From contig JADKDL010000001.1 of NCBI GenBank assembly GCA_016714605.1, positions 372,001 through 436,000 on the forward strand: 64,000 bases of DNA, written 5' to 3'. The notes under the pieces were generated by a model. That model was not told where the DNA came from and searched no databases. It saw nothing but the letters and a program-made list of their open reading frames with translations. The translations under genes were made by a program, and so were the position numbers. Within the stretch, counting starts at the first letter, position 1, and every line of letters begins with the position of its first letter. Below are positions 55,811 through 64,000 of this stretch, in pieces. This DNA comes from Bacteroidales bacterium (GTDB taxonomy: Bacteria > Bacteroidota > Bacteroidia > Bacteroidales > UBA1715).

Positions 55811-55838
55811 GTAGAGAAAATTCATGAATTTTCTCTAC
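55811..55838. repeat. Palindrome copy 2, right of the Rpn gene
   Basis: A perfect 28-base palindrome beginning GTAGAGAAAATTC, seven bases past the Rpn gene stop. It is the same element as that at 54514-54543. Confidence 0.88.
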
Positions 55839-55846
55839 ATAGCAAA

Positions 55847-55879
55847 ATAAAAAAGCACGAGCTAAAAACTACTCGTGCT
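55847..55879 (-). terminator. Terminator of the response-regulator kinase gene
   Basis: On the minus strand AGCACGAG, a ten-base loop and CTCGTGCT are followed by TTTTTTATTTT. It starts 30 bases past the stop at 55909. Confidence 0.92.
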
Positions 55880-55908
55880 AAATATAAATACATTTCTATG
55901 ATGTGCAA

Positions 55909-57099
55909 CTATTCCGGAACTTCGTTTATTGGAAGCGAGAAGAAAAATGTACTTCCTTTGCCTTCAACCGAGTGAACCCAGATTTTACCTTTGTTTTTTA
56001 ATATAAATTCGTGACATAAAGTAAGCCCTAATCCGGTTCCCTTTTCTCCTTTTGTACCACGGGTAGATATTATTTTAGACGGATCAAAAAGATATTGTTT
56101 AATAGTATCTGGAATACCTACTCCTTTATCTTCAATGCTACAGATTACTTCACCCGGTGTCTGGTCGTAATTAATCTCAATAGCTTCGCCTTGGTGCGAG
56201 AATTTTATTGCGTTTGATAATAAATTTCTAATTACAATTTTAATCATTTCGGCATCGGCATAAACCTTAAGCTCTTTATTAAGATTTAATTTAAGCTGTA
56301 TCTTTTTCTCTACAATGTTCGGTGTAAGATGTTCTGATGATTGTATAAACAGGTCGTTTATTACAAAAAAATCGGGTTTGTATTCAATTATATCTAATCT
56401 AGATTTTGTCCAGTTCAGCAAATCTTCAATTAAGCTATAAAGACCATTTGTTGAGTCTTTTAGTATTCCAAGAATTTTTTTTCTCTTCACATCGTCATAA
56501 CTGTCATATTTCATTATGAGTAATTGGAGAAAGCCTTGAAGCGATACAACCGGTTGTTTTATGTCGTGTGCCAATATGTCAAAGAATTTATCTCTAACAG
56601 CAATTGCATTAAGTAGTTTTTCGGTACGAATAGTTACTTCCTGTTCCAATGTTTCGTTGTACGATTCCAGTTTTGAATTTGCAATCTTTAGTTCATCAAT
56701 CAATTCTATGTTTTGCTGTTCAATTCTGTATAAATGTAAAGCGTTATCTATAGCAATCTTCAGCTCTTCTTTCTCCCAAGGTTTTGTTAGGTATCTGTAA
56801 ACATTGCCTTTATTAATGGAATCAATTATAACTTTTACATCAGTAAATCCTGTTAGTACAATCTTTTTTATTGCAGGATAATTTTCACTTACTATTTTGA
56901 GCAATTCCAGACCAGTCATTTCAGGCATTCTTTGGTCTGTAATAATTACTTTAATTTTATTTTCTGCCAATATTTTTAAAGCCTCTTGACCTCCATTGGC
57001 AGTATATACTGTATATTCTCTTCTAAATGATGAGTTAAATACCGTCAAATTATCAGACTCATCATCTACATATAGAATAGGTTCTTTTTCTTCAATCAT
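55909..57099 (-). CDS. Response regulator-histidine kinase hybrid (REC-HisKA-HATPase)
   Basis: 396 residues, no membrane segments. A receiver domain (about 7-120) has YVDDE, the phospho-acceptor Asp in VIITDQRMPEM and the KPW lysine. A coiled coil (about 125-165) leads to HisKA with FFDILAHDIKQPVVSLQG (phospho-His near residue 178) and an HATPase domain with NLLSNAIKFS, EDKGVGIP and GTGLGLTLCHEF. Receiver-first kinases usually take phosphate from another kinase. The YfiR-domain kinase upstream on the same strand, 172 bases away, is a natural donor, but this is only positional inference. Confidence 0.92.
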   Translation of the reverse strand: MIEEKEPILYVDDESDNLTVFNSSFRREYTVYTANGGQEALKILAENKIKVIITDQRMPEMTGLELLKIVSENYPAIKKIVLTGFTDVKVIIDSINKGNVYRYLTKPWEKEELKIAIDNALHLYRIEQQNIELIDELKIANSKLESYNETLEQEVTIRTEKLLNAIAVRDKFFDILAHDIKQPVVSLQGFLQLLIMKYDSYDDVKRKKILGILKDSTNGLYSLIEDLLNWTKSRLDIIEYKPDFFVINDLFIQSSEHLTPNIVEKKIQLKLNLNKELKVYADAEMIKIVIRNLLSNAIKFSHQGEAIEINYDQTPGEVICSIEDKGVGIPDTIKQYLFDPSKIISTRGTKGEKGTGLGLTLCHEFILKNKGKIWVHSVEGKGSTFFFSLPINEVPE

Positions 57100-57271
57100 G
57101 GTTATTAAGATTAGGGTATATAAGAATTAAAATCTTTTTTCAAAATAAAAAACACTGAGATTTTATTTTGCATCTTTTATTTTTAGAGTTTTTAATCAGG
57201 GTATTAATTTCAAATCTAATGTAAATTTATATAATATCATATTAATAAACTACCCAATGTTAGAAAAGTTA

Positions 57272-59215
57272 TTAACTTATGTTTGCATTTGGTTGATGTA
57301 TAGGTAGACTAATAATAAATTCAGTACCTGATCCAATTTCACTTTCTACGGCAATAATTCCATTATGTTTTTGAATTATACCAAAAGTTATTGAAAGTCC
57401 TAAACCGGTTCCTTTTCCTACATCTTTTGTGGTGAAAAATGGATCAAATATTTTGTGTAAATTCTCTTTTTTTATTCCATCGCCATTGTCTTTTATACAA
57501 ATTTTGACTGTATTATCATCTGTTTGTAAAATGCTTATCGCTATTATTCCCTTATTAGGTATTGCATCTATAGCATTGCTGAGTATATTCATAAACACCT
57601 GATTAAGTGGCCCAGGGTAACATTCTATCTCAAGTTTTTGAGCAAAGTCTTTTTTAATAGTAATTTTATTTTTGATTCTATGCTCTAGAAGCGTAATTGT
57701 AGATTCTAAATTTTCGGCAATATTTACTTTTTTCAGGGTATCCTCGTCTAGTCTTGAAAAGCTTCTAAGACCACTCACTATTTCAATGGTTCTTTTAACT
57801 CCTTTATTTACAGAATCAATGAGAGTGTTCAGTTCTTCTTTAACTATTTTGTAGTCAATATTTACTTTCAACTCCTCTATTTCATTAATCATGTTTTTAT
57901 AATTATCCTCGTTTATGCACTCATATTTATCAAGGAGAAGCTCTATGTCTTTTAAATCTAGTTGAAGTGAATGAATCCCTGATGCAATATAATTTATTGG
58001 ATTGTTAATTTCATGAGCAATGCCGGCAGTTAGTTGTCCTAAAGATGCCATTTTTTCGGAGTTTACAAGTTGCGATTGAGTGAGCTTAAGTGTATTCAGG
58101 GTTGTTTCTAGTTCGTGTTTTTGTTTGTTAATTTGAATGTTTACTAAAGCCAATTCGGTACTTGTATTTTTCTTAATTCTATATATTCGGTACATATAAA
58201 ATCCTACCAAGACAAGAAGTCCAATAATAATTATGAATAAATATATTATTCTATTTTTTGTTTCAATTACCAAATTTTGATCCTCTAAGAATCGTTTTTG
58301 TTTTTGAATTTCGTTTTGTTTTTCCTCAATTATGGAATTATAATGATTTATATCTTTTTGCTGATTATATAATATTTCTTCTTTGTGAATTATTTGTATT
58401 TGATGGTCAATAAGTGTTTTCTGAGTCTGATCTACCTTTGATTCATAGTCATTTATAGTTACTTCTAGGTTATCTAAAACTTTTTGTTGCACAATCATAC
58501 TATCTTTTTGCGATTGAAGCATGTCGTACTGTTTGCCAACAATTTGTTTTTGCGATGCAATAAATTCCTTTTGAGCTAATAGATCATTTTGTAATTTGTT
58601 GAGTCGAGATTGTAATTTTTTCAACTCATCATTTCTTCGTTCTAGTCGTTTGCGCTCTTGTTCAAGTTCAAACTGTGTGTCTTTATATAGTTTTTCCACA
58701 TCTAAATCGCTACCACCCATTACAATAAGTTGCGGATTGGCAAGCATTCCAAATTTCTGTAATCTTGTTGGGTTTATTTCAAACTCTATCTTTTTGTTTT
58801 CTGCAATTATTAGATTGAGCATATTTAAGTCCTGAAAAGGACTATTCTCCGTAACCATTAGTATTGGTTTGTCTTTTATCTGTTCATGCACAATTCTAAC
58901 ATTGGTTTTTTCAGATAATGGAATGTATACTAAATTTGATCTGAAAAAATCTGTAAACTCATACCGTCCGTAGACTGCAATATTTTTTCCTTTTCTTGTT
59001 CTTCTCTCCAAACTGTTACGAAGTTCTTTTATAAAAACCTTGTCGCCAGTGTATAGCAAAATTCTGAAGGTATCAATTTTTTGCTCATTTGGCCAATCAA
59101 TCATTTCAATGAATTTGTTAATGAGTACCGATTTTAGTTGATTCTCTGTCTGAGAATACAGCTTTGGCATCATTATTAGAATCAAAATAATAAATAGTAA
59201 TCTGCGAAGCATCAA
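57272..59215 (-). CDS. Histidine kinase with N-terminal YfiR (DUF4154) domain and long coiled coil
   Basis: 647 residues. A signal segment (1-21, ending LYSQ) precedes a YfiR/DUF4154 domain (about 25-180; NKFIEMIDWPN, LVYIPLSEKTN, IEFEINPTRLQKFGM). A periplasmic coiled coil of about 145 residues follows, then one membrane helix (about 325-345, IIYLFIIIIGLLVLVGFYMY). The kinase has HisKA LGQLTAGIAHEINNPINYI (phospho-His near residue 395) and HATPase NILSNAIDAIPN, IKDNGDGIKKENL and GKGTGLGLSITFG. In Pseudomonas, YfiR is a periplasmic redox- and envelope-linked repressor; fusing such a domain to a kinase would make it a one-protein envelope sensor. Diverges from lepA. Confidence 0.92.
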   Translation of the reverse strand: MMLRRLLFIILILIMMPKLYSQTENQLKSVLINKFIEMIDWPNEQKIDTFRILLYTGDKVFIKELRNSLERRTRKGKNIAVYGRYEFTDFFRSNLVYIPLSEKTNVRIVHEQIKDKPILMVTENSPFQDLNMLNLIIAENKKIEFEINPTRLQKFGMLANPQLIVMGGSDLDVEKLYKDTQFELEQERKRLERRNDELKKLQSRLNKLQNDLLAQKEFIASQKQIVGKQYDMLQSQKDSMIVQQKVLDNLEVTINDYESKVDQTQKTLIDHQIQIIHKEEILYNQQKDINHYNSIIEEKQNEIQKQKRFLEDQNLVIETKNRIIYLFIIIIGLLVLVGFYMYRIYRIKKNTSTELALVNIQINKQKHELETTLNTLKLTQSQLVNSEKMASLGQLTAGIAHEINNPINYIASGIHSLQLDLKDIELLLDKYECINEDNYKNMINEIEELKVNIDYKIVKEELNTLIDSVNKGVKRTIEIVSGLRSFSRLDEDTLKKVNIAENLESTITLLEHRIKNKITIKKDFAQKLEIECYPGPLNQVFMNILSNAIDAIPNKGIIAISILQTDDNTVKICIKDNGDGIKKENLHKIFDPFFTTKDVGKGTGLGLSITFGIIQKHNGIIAVESEIGSGTEFIISLPIHQPNANIS

Positions 59216-59436
59216 AATCTATTTTCCTTTTAGCTCATTAAAGTATCAAAGATAATTTATTTTTTGAGAAATTTTATATCCAATTTTTGTAAATGAATGA
59301 GTTAATTTATTGTGAGGTAATGATATGTATCAATATATACATTTTTTCTTATTTATGATGTATGAAACAACCATATTTTTAAAATTATCTTTTTCTATTT
59401 CGTTTAAAGCATAGATGTAATATTGTTCTAAATGTT

Positions 59437-59444
59437 TATCTTTG
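59437..59444 (+). promoter_or_regulatory. Possible -7 element of the lepA promoter
   Basis: TATCTTTG matches TAnnTTTG and lies 28 bases before the lepA start. A consensus -33 TTTG is not present at the exact spacing. Confidence 0.5.
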
Positions 59445-59471
59445 CACGATTTAACAAAAAATGAATAGTAA

Positions 59472-61262
59472 ATGAATAATATCAGAAACTTTTGTATAAT
59501 AGCTCATATTGATCATGGAAAAAGTACTTTAGCCGATAGGTTATTAGAATATACCAATACTGTTTCTGCTCGCGATTTACAAGCTCAGATTCTTGATGAT
59601 ATGGATTTGGAACGTGAGAGAGGTATTACTATAAAAAGTCATGCTATTCAAATGGACTATGAATTTGAGAAGAAAAAATATGTTCTCAACTTAATTGATA
59701 CTCCCGGACATGTTGATTTCTCTTACGAAGTATCGCGCTCAATAGCCGCTTGCGAAGGAGCTTTACTTATAGTAGATGCAACACAAGGTATTCAAGCACA
59801 AACAATATCTAATCTTTATTTGGCGGTTTCTCATGGTTTAGAGATAATACCGGTTCTAAACAAAATGGATTTGCCAAGTGCAATGCCTGAGGATGTTAAA
59901 GATCAGATTGTTGAATTAATTGGATGCAAAAGAGAAGACATTCTAGAAGCCAGTGGTAAAACAGGAGCAGGAGTACATAAAATACTTGAAGATATAGTAA
60001 AACGTGTGCCACCTCCGGTTGGCGATCCGGAAGCTCCATTGCAAGCTTTGATTTTTGATTCGGTTTTCAATTCATTCAGAGGGATAATTGCTTACTTTAA
60101 AATTTCAAATGGAACAATTCGCAAAGGTCAGAAGGTGAAATTTGTAAATACAAAAAAAGAGTATTTGGCCGATGAAATTGGAGTATTGAGGATAAACATG
60201 GAACCTCGCGAGTTTTTGCAAACCGGAGATGTGGGGTATATAATTTCAGGTATTAAAACCTCGAAAGAAGTAAAAGTAGGAGATACCATTACCGGACAAG
60301 ACAATCCTTGTACTATGGCTATTGATGGCTTTGAAGATGTTAAGCCAATGGTTTTTGCAGGAATTTATCCGGTAGAAACAGAAGAGTTTGAAGAGTTGCG
60401 TGCGGCAATGGAAAAACTCCAACTAAACGATGCCTCGCTAACCTACGAACCTGAATCTTCTTTGGCATTGGGCTTCGGCTTTAGATGTGGTTTTTTGGGC
60501 TTGTTGCACATGGAAATTATTCAAGAGCGACTTGATAGGGAATATGATATGGATGTAATCACCACGGTGCCTAACGTTTCATATAAAGCATATACAAAAA
60601 AAGGCGAGGTGATTGATATTCACAACCCTTCAGATTTACCAGACCCTACGTTAATTGACAAAGTTGAAGAGCCTTTTATTAGAGCTCAAATAATTACTGC
60701 TGCCGAATATATTGGTCCGATAATGAGTCTTTGTATTGAAAAACGTGGTATTCTTCAAAATCAAATTTACCTTACCGGTAATAGAGTTGATGTAACTTTT
60801 GAAATGCCTTTGGGTGAGATAGTTTTTGATTTTTACGACAAATTAAAAACCGTATCAAAGGGTTATGCTTCTTTTGATTATTATCAAACCGGATTTAGAG
60901 AATCAAAACTTTCTAAGCTCGATATTCTATTGAATGGCGAACCTGTTGATGCACTTTCTGCACTCATTCATCAGTCTAATGCATATGATTTTGGCAAGAG
61001 AATTTGTGTTAAATTAAGAGAACTTATACCTAGACAACAATTTGACGTAGCTATTCAAGCTGCAATTGGAACTAAAGTAATTGCAAGAGAAACAGTTAAG
61101 GCTGTAAGAAAAGATGTAACTGCAAAATGCTACGGTGGCGATATTTCGAGAAAGAGAAAATTGCTTGAAAAGCAAAAAAAGGGTAAGAAGAGAATGAAAC
61201 AGCTTGGTAATGTTGAAGTGCCGCAAAAAGCGTTTTTAGCAGTACTAAAATTAGATAGTTAA
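59472..61262 (+). CDS. lepA: Elongation factor 4 (LepA)
   Basis: 596 residues, the standard length. G1 AHIDHGKSTLADRL, the switch region RERGITIKSHAIQM, G3 DTPGHVDFSYEV and G4 NKMDLP are intact, as are LGFGFRCGFLGLLHMEI in domain III and the LepA-specific end KCYGGDISRKRKLLEKQKKGKKRM, given here as the shorter KCYGGDISRKRKLL. LepA is a ribosomal GTPase. The gene is monocistronic and shares a bidirectional terminator with thiL. Confidence 0.98.
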   Translation: MNNIRNFCIIAHIDHGKSTLADRLLEYTNTVSARDLQAQILDDMDLERERGITIKSHAIQMDYEFEKKKYVLNLIDTPGHVDFSYEVSRSIAACEGALLIVDATQGIQAQTISNLYLAVSHGLEIIPVLNKMDLPSAMPEDVKDQIVELIGCKREDILEASGKTGAGVHKILEDIVKRVPPPVGDPEAPLQALIFDSVFNSFRGIIAYFKISNGTIRKGQKVKFVNTKKEYLADEIGVLRINMEPREFLQTGDVGYIISGIKTSKEVKVGDTITGQDNPCTMAIDGFEDVKPMVFAGIYPVETEEFEELRAAMEKLQLNDASLTYEPESSLALGFGFRCGFLGLLHMEIIQERLDREYDMDVITTVPNVSYKAYTKKGEVIDIHNPSDLPDPTLIDKVEEPFIRAQIITAAEYIGPIMSLCIEKRGILQNQIYLTGNRVDVTFEMPLGEIVFDFYDKLKTVSKGYASFDYYQTGFRESKLSKLDILLNGEPVDALSALIHQSNAYDFGKRICVKLRELIPRQQFDVAIQAAIGTKVIARETVKAVRKDVTAKCYGGDISRKRKLLEKQKKGKKRMKQLGNVEVPQKAFLAVLKLDS

Positions 61263-61301
61263 CAGCTATTTAATGAAAAGTTGCAGATTTAAGATATAAT
61301 G

Positions 61302-61346
61302 AAAAATAGAAGTTGAAATTTTTAAAAATCAACTTCTATTTTTTTT
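61302..61346. terminator. Bidirectional terminator between lepA and thiL
   Basis: Fifteen-base arms AAAAATAGAAGTTGA and TCAACTTCTATTTTT around a twelve-base A/T loop with flanking T-runs. Its edge overlaps the thiL stop codon. Confidence 0.92.
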
Positions 61347-62367
61347 ATAGTGCTTTCCACCCTTGGGCTTTAAGTTCTATGAAATTGCCCGATTTACTTA
61401 CCAATGATAAACCCTCTTCTTGAGAACAGATATTGCCTATAACCGAAATAGACTCAAGAGTTTGTATCTTTTCGTAATCGCTGATTTTTATTGTAAAAAG
61501 TAATTCATAATCTTCACCACCATTGAGTACTGATATAAGTGGTTCTATATCAAATTCCTTAGCAGCTTCTTCAGTTTCTGAAGCTATTGGTATGCGCTCC
61601 TCGTATATTTTACAGCCTACTTGCGATTGAGAGCAAATATGTATAAGTTCTGACGAAAGACCATCAGAAATGTCAATCATTGCAGTGGGAACAATATTAA
61701 GCGAAGCTAATTCAGAAATAATATCTTTTCTTGCTTCCGGCTTAAGTTGTCTTTCAAGTACATAGTCGTATTTCGATAATTCAGGTTGTGCACCACCTGT
61801 GGCTGTATAGATACTTTTTTCTCGTTCCAGAATCTGCAATCCTAAATATGCAGCACCAAGGTTTCCTGAAACACATATCAAATCATTTATTTTTGCTCCG
61901 TCTCGTTTCACAACTTTGTCGGCACTCACTTTCCCTATTGCTGTAATGCTTATTATCAGTCCAGTAAGCGATGCAGAGGTGTCGCCACCAACCAAATCAA
62001 CATTATGTTTATTGCAGGCTAGTTTTATACCTGAGTAGAGCAATTCTAATGCTTCTACGGTAAATTTTGCAGATACACCTATTGAAACTGTTATTTGCTC
62101 AGGTGTAGCATTCATAGCATATACATCAGACAAATTTGCAATAACTGCCTTGTAGCCAAGATGCTTTAGTGGGCAATATGATAAATCGAAATGAATGCCC
62201 TCCAGAAGCAAATCGGTAGTTATAACCGTTTGTAAATCTGATGTTTCTAAAATTGCGCAATCATCGCCAATGCCTTTTAGAGTACTTTTATTTTTTATCA
62301 AAACATCTTTTGTGAGATGTTCAATTAATCCAAATTCACCGTATTCTGAGAGCTTGGTTGTAGTCAT
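61345..62367 (-). CDS. thiL: Thiamine-monophosphate kinase ThiL
   Basis: 340 residues. The motifs GIGDDCAILE, TTDLLLEGIHFDL, ANLSDVYAM, DLVGGDTSAS and the C-terminal MIDISDGLSSEL are typical of ThiL and position the Mg/ATP aspartates. It makes thiamine diphosphate. Its ATG overlaps the stop of sufD as TAATG, so it is translationally coupled to the iron-sulfur genes, an unusual but plausible operon link. Confidence 0.97.
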   Translation of the reverse strand: MTTTKLSEYGEFGLIEHLTKDVLIKNKSTLKGIGDDCAILETSDLQTVITTDLLLEGIHFDLSYCPLKHLGYKAVIANLSDVYAMNATPEQITVSIGVSAKFTVEALELLYSGIKLACNKHNVDLVGGDTSASLTGLIISITAIGKVSADKVVKRDGAKINDLICVSGNLGAAYLGLQILEREKSIYTATGGAQPELSKYDYVLERQLKPEARKDIISELASLNIVPTAMIDISDGLSSELIHICSQSQVGCKIYEERIPIASETEEAAKEFDIEPLISVLNGGEDYELLFTIKISDYEKIQTLESISVIGNICSQEEGLSLVSKSGNFIELKAQGWKAL

Positions 62368-63608
62368 TATGCAAGTTTTAAATTGATTTTTTCTTCTACA
62401 AAGGTAGCAATTTCTTTGTGTTTAATCAATCTAATATTTGTAACTAAAAATGCGTTTATGAGTAGTTTTAATGCGTCTTGTTTAGATATACCACGTGATT
62501 GACAATAAAATAGTGCATCTTTGTCTATCTGTCCGGTTGTAGAGCCATGAGAGCAACTTACGTCATCGGCATAGATTTCTAATTGTGGCTTACTATGTAT
62601 TTTCGCTTTGTTTGAAAGCACAATATTCTTGTTGCTTTGTTGAGCTAATGTTTTTTGAGCACCCTTAGCAACAAATATTTTTCCGGTAAATATTCCTACT
62701 CCCGAGTCATTTGCCAATCCTCTGTAGTTCTCATTTGTTGTACAATGCTCGTTTGTGTGGTTCACAATGGTAAAATTGTCGAAATGCTGGTTAGCAATTG
62801 GGAAAAATATGCCATTAAGACTTGTTTCACAGTGTGTGTTTTCATGATTGATAATCAGATTATTTCTAATCAAATTACCATCAAGTTGAAATGTGTGAGC
62901 CGTGAATTTTGAATTTTTGTATTGATGTACATAATGAGAGTTTATTTTCACACACTCTTTTTCTGTTTGTAATATAGTATAGTCAATTGATGCGTTTTCA
63001 TTGACAAAGATATTAGTTACAATATTAGAAGTAAGCATACATAAATCCTTATTGCTGTGTATTTCAATGACTTCTGAAACGCTACCTTCTTCAGCAATAA
63101 TTATATTTTTTGTATTTTCAAATGTTGCAACTTTGCTATTATTAATATATTCAATTACGAGCGGTTCAGAAAGCGCATTGTTTTTTTTGAATTTTATAAT
63201 AACTCCGTTATTTGCAAATGCTGTGTTTAAAGCCGAAAATTTATTGTCTAAATTGTTGCTTTTGTTTATGTATTCAATTGAAAGATTTGTAGCTACAGCA
63301 TTTTCGGAAATAGGAATAATTTCAATATCCTTATTATTAAAATTCGATAATTCTGATTTTAAACATCCATTTATAAAAACAAGTTTGTTCTTGCTTTCAA
63401 TTTTAAACAAGTTGGTTTCAAAATTATTAGCTACTTCATTGTATTCTATATCAAAAAGATTGCTTAAATCTGAATATTTCCAATCTTCTTGTTTTTTTAC
63501 AGGTAGCGGTAATTTCTTGTATGTTTCAATAGCATTTTCTCTTATAGTTGAAGAAAATGCCAAGTTTTCCGATTTTTTAGATATCAGGAAGTTATATAGT
63601 GAATCCAT
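62367..63608 (-). CDS. sufD: Fe-S cluster assembly protein SufD
   Basis: 413 residues. It has the N-terminal helical region (KLPLPVKKQEDWKYSDLSNLF), the right-handed beta-helix core, and the SufB/D family C-terminal motif DDVSCSHGSTTGQIDKDALFY, listed here as DVSCSHGSTTGQIDKDALFY, with YCQSRGISKQDALKLL. SufD forms the SufBCD scaffold with SufC, encoded 15 bases upstream in part at the window edge. Confidence 0.96.
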   Translation of the reverse strand: MDSLYNFLISKKSENLAFSSTIRENAIETYKKLPLPVKKQEDWKYSDLSNLFDIEYNEVANNFETNLFKIESKNKLVFINGCLKSELSNFNNKDIEIIPISENAVATNLSIEYINKSNNLDNKFSALNTAFANNGVIIKFKKNNALSEPLVIEYINNSKVATFENTKNIIIAEEGSVSEVIEIHSNKDLCMLTSNIVTNIFVNENASIDYTILQTEKECVKINSHYVHQYKNSKFTAHTFQLDGNLIRNNLIINHENTHCETSLNGIFFPIANQHFDNFTIVNHTNEHCTTNENYRGLANDSGVGIFTGKIFVAKGAQKTLAQQSNKNIVLSNKAKIHSKPQLEIYADDVSCSHGSTTGQIDKDALFYCQSRGISKQDALKLLINAFLVTNIRLIKHKEIATFVEEKINLKLA

Positions 63609-63623
63609 GTTTTTGTCTGTTAT

Positions 63624-64000
63624 TTAGGCATCAATTTCTGCTTTTATCCAATCATAGCCTTTCGCTTCAAGTTCTAAGGCTAGTTCTTTTGTTCCGCTTT
63701 TCACAATTTTTCCTTTGTAGAGAATATGTACAAAGTCAGGTACAATATAATCAAGTAATCTTTGATAATGCGTAATCACAATAGCTGAATTCTGCGGACT
63801 TTTTAGTTTATTTACGCCATTTGCAACAATACGAAGCGCGTCAATGTCTAGACCACTGTCTGTTTCATCTAAAATAGACAATTTGGGTTCAAGCATAGCC
63901 ATTTGAAATATTTCATTTCTCTTTTTCTCGCCACCCGAAAAACCCTCATTTACAGAACGTTTACTAAGGCTGTCGTCAAGTTCTACTAATTGTTTTTTCT
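63624..64000 (-). CDS. sufC: Fe-S cluster assembly ATPase SufC (partial, 5' end beyond window)
   Basis: The frame runs to the window edge without an in-frame stop. The visible C-terminal 124 residues hold the ABC signature in VNEGFSGGEKKRNEIFQ, Walker B KLSILDETDSGLDIDAL (the Asp-Glu pair), the H-loop AIVITHYQRLLDYI and the terminal HILYKGKIVKSG. The N-terminal half with Walker A lies off the right edge. The start of a shorter frame at 63902 is an internal Met. Confidence 0.97.
   Translation of the reverse strand, partial: KKQLVELDDSLSKRSVNEGFSGGEKKRNEIFQMAMLEPKLSILDETDSGLDIDALRIVANGVNKLKSPQNSAIVITHYQRLLDYIVPDFVHILYKGKIVKSGTKELALELEAKGYDWIKAEIDA

Noticed and set aside
1..64000. CRISPR arrays, rRNA genes, integrase or attachment sites
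   Set aside because: No regularly spaced direct repeats, no rRNA-like sequence and no integrase gene were seen; the only tRNA is Phe and has no repeat of its 3' end nearby.

Overview
The window is a strongly AT-rich stretch of a Bacteroidota chromosome. The phylum call rests on type IX secretion (T9SS) genes (two PorP/SprF proteins, PorQ, a giant adhesin with a type B sorting domain), families largely confined to this phylum (DUF7935, DUF6427, DUF3127, the cyclase-HD fusion), Bacteroidota-type promoter sequences (TTTG and TAnnTTTG) and the lack of obvious Shine-Dalgarno sequences. Genus and order cannot be fixed from this sequence. Most of the window is core chromosome; the one clearly accessory island is about 52.2-55.9 kb.

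Layout. 1-4955: a T9SS cargo adhesin translationally coupled to a PorP/SprF protein that runs off the left edge. 5.2-10.5 kb: an envelope and chaperone cluster on the minus strand (sigma54-type AAA+ regulator, lptE, a TPR-like protein, secG, then groES-groEL). 10.6-15.8 kb: a lipoprotein, mfd and a DUF7935 protein. 16.1-18.8 kb, plus strand: a DUF1573 protein, a class III cyclase fused to an HD domain with substituted catalytic positions, and an unknown helical protein. 18.9-24.3 kb: an OmpA-like TPR/propeller lipid-free outer-membrane-associated protein with its PorP/SprF partner, then metG. 24.5-31 kb: an LD-carboxypeptidase on plus, and porQ-cmk-ispH-hemN-hemG on minus. 31.2-34 kb: tRNA-Phe and a large Ig-like lipoprotein. 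34.1-40.6 kb: two paralogous HAMP-GAF sensors, purD and a DUF6427 membrane protein. 40.7-44.1 kb: small genes including yraN, a lipase-fold hydrolase, a LolD-like ATPase and a DUF3127 protein. 44.3-49.9 kb: two large membrane glycosyltransferases. 49.9-52.1 kb: rsgA with a coupled acidic protein, and xth. 52.2-55.9 kb: accessory island. 55.9-59.2 kb: two histidine kinases. 59.5-64 kb: lepA, then sufC-sufD-thiL on minus.

How the genes work together. T9SS cargo, SprF-like and PorQ components, LptE, SecG and LolD all serve envelope biogenesis. The two membrane glycosyltransferases are candidates for glycosylating exported protein or surface polysaccharide. Signalling is dense but atypical: a probable pseudo-cyclase, two GAF sensors with no visible output domain, and a YfiR-domain kinase beside a response-regulator kinase.

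The accessory island holds an Imm44-like gene, a REP-associated tyrosine transposase (RAYT) whose element ends are inverted hairpin pairs, a start-less C-terminal protein fragment with its downstream membrane protein, and an Rpn/PD-(D/E)XK transposase-like nuclease lying between two copies of a near-identical palindrome.

Caution on quality: eight genes (secG, metG, ispH, porQ, the Ig-like lipoprotein, the first GAF sensor, purD and yraN) are each broken by one to three single-base indels, mostly in short homopolymers, eleven in total. Since metG, ispH and secG are normally essential, homopolymer miscalls in the assembly are the simplest explanation. I annotated these as single full-length genes.
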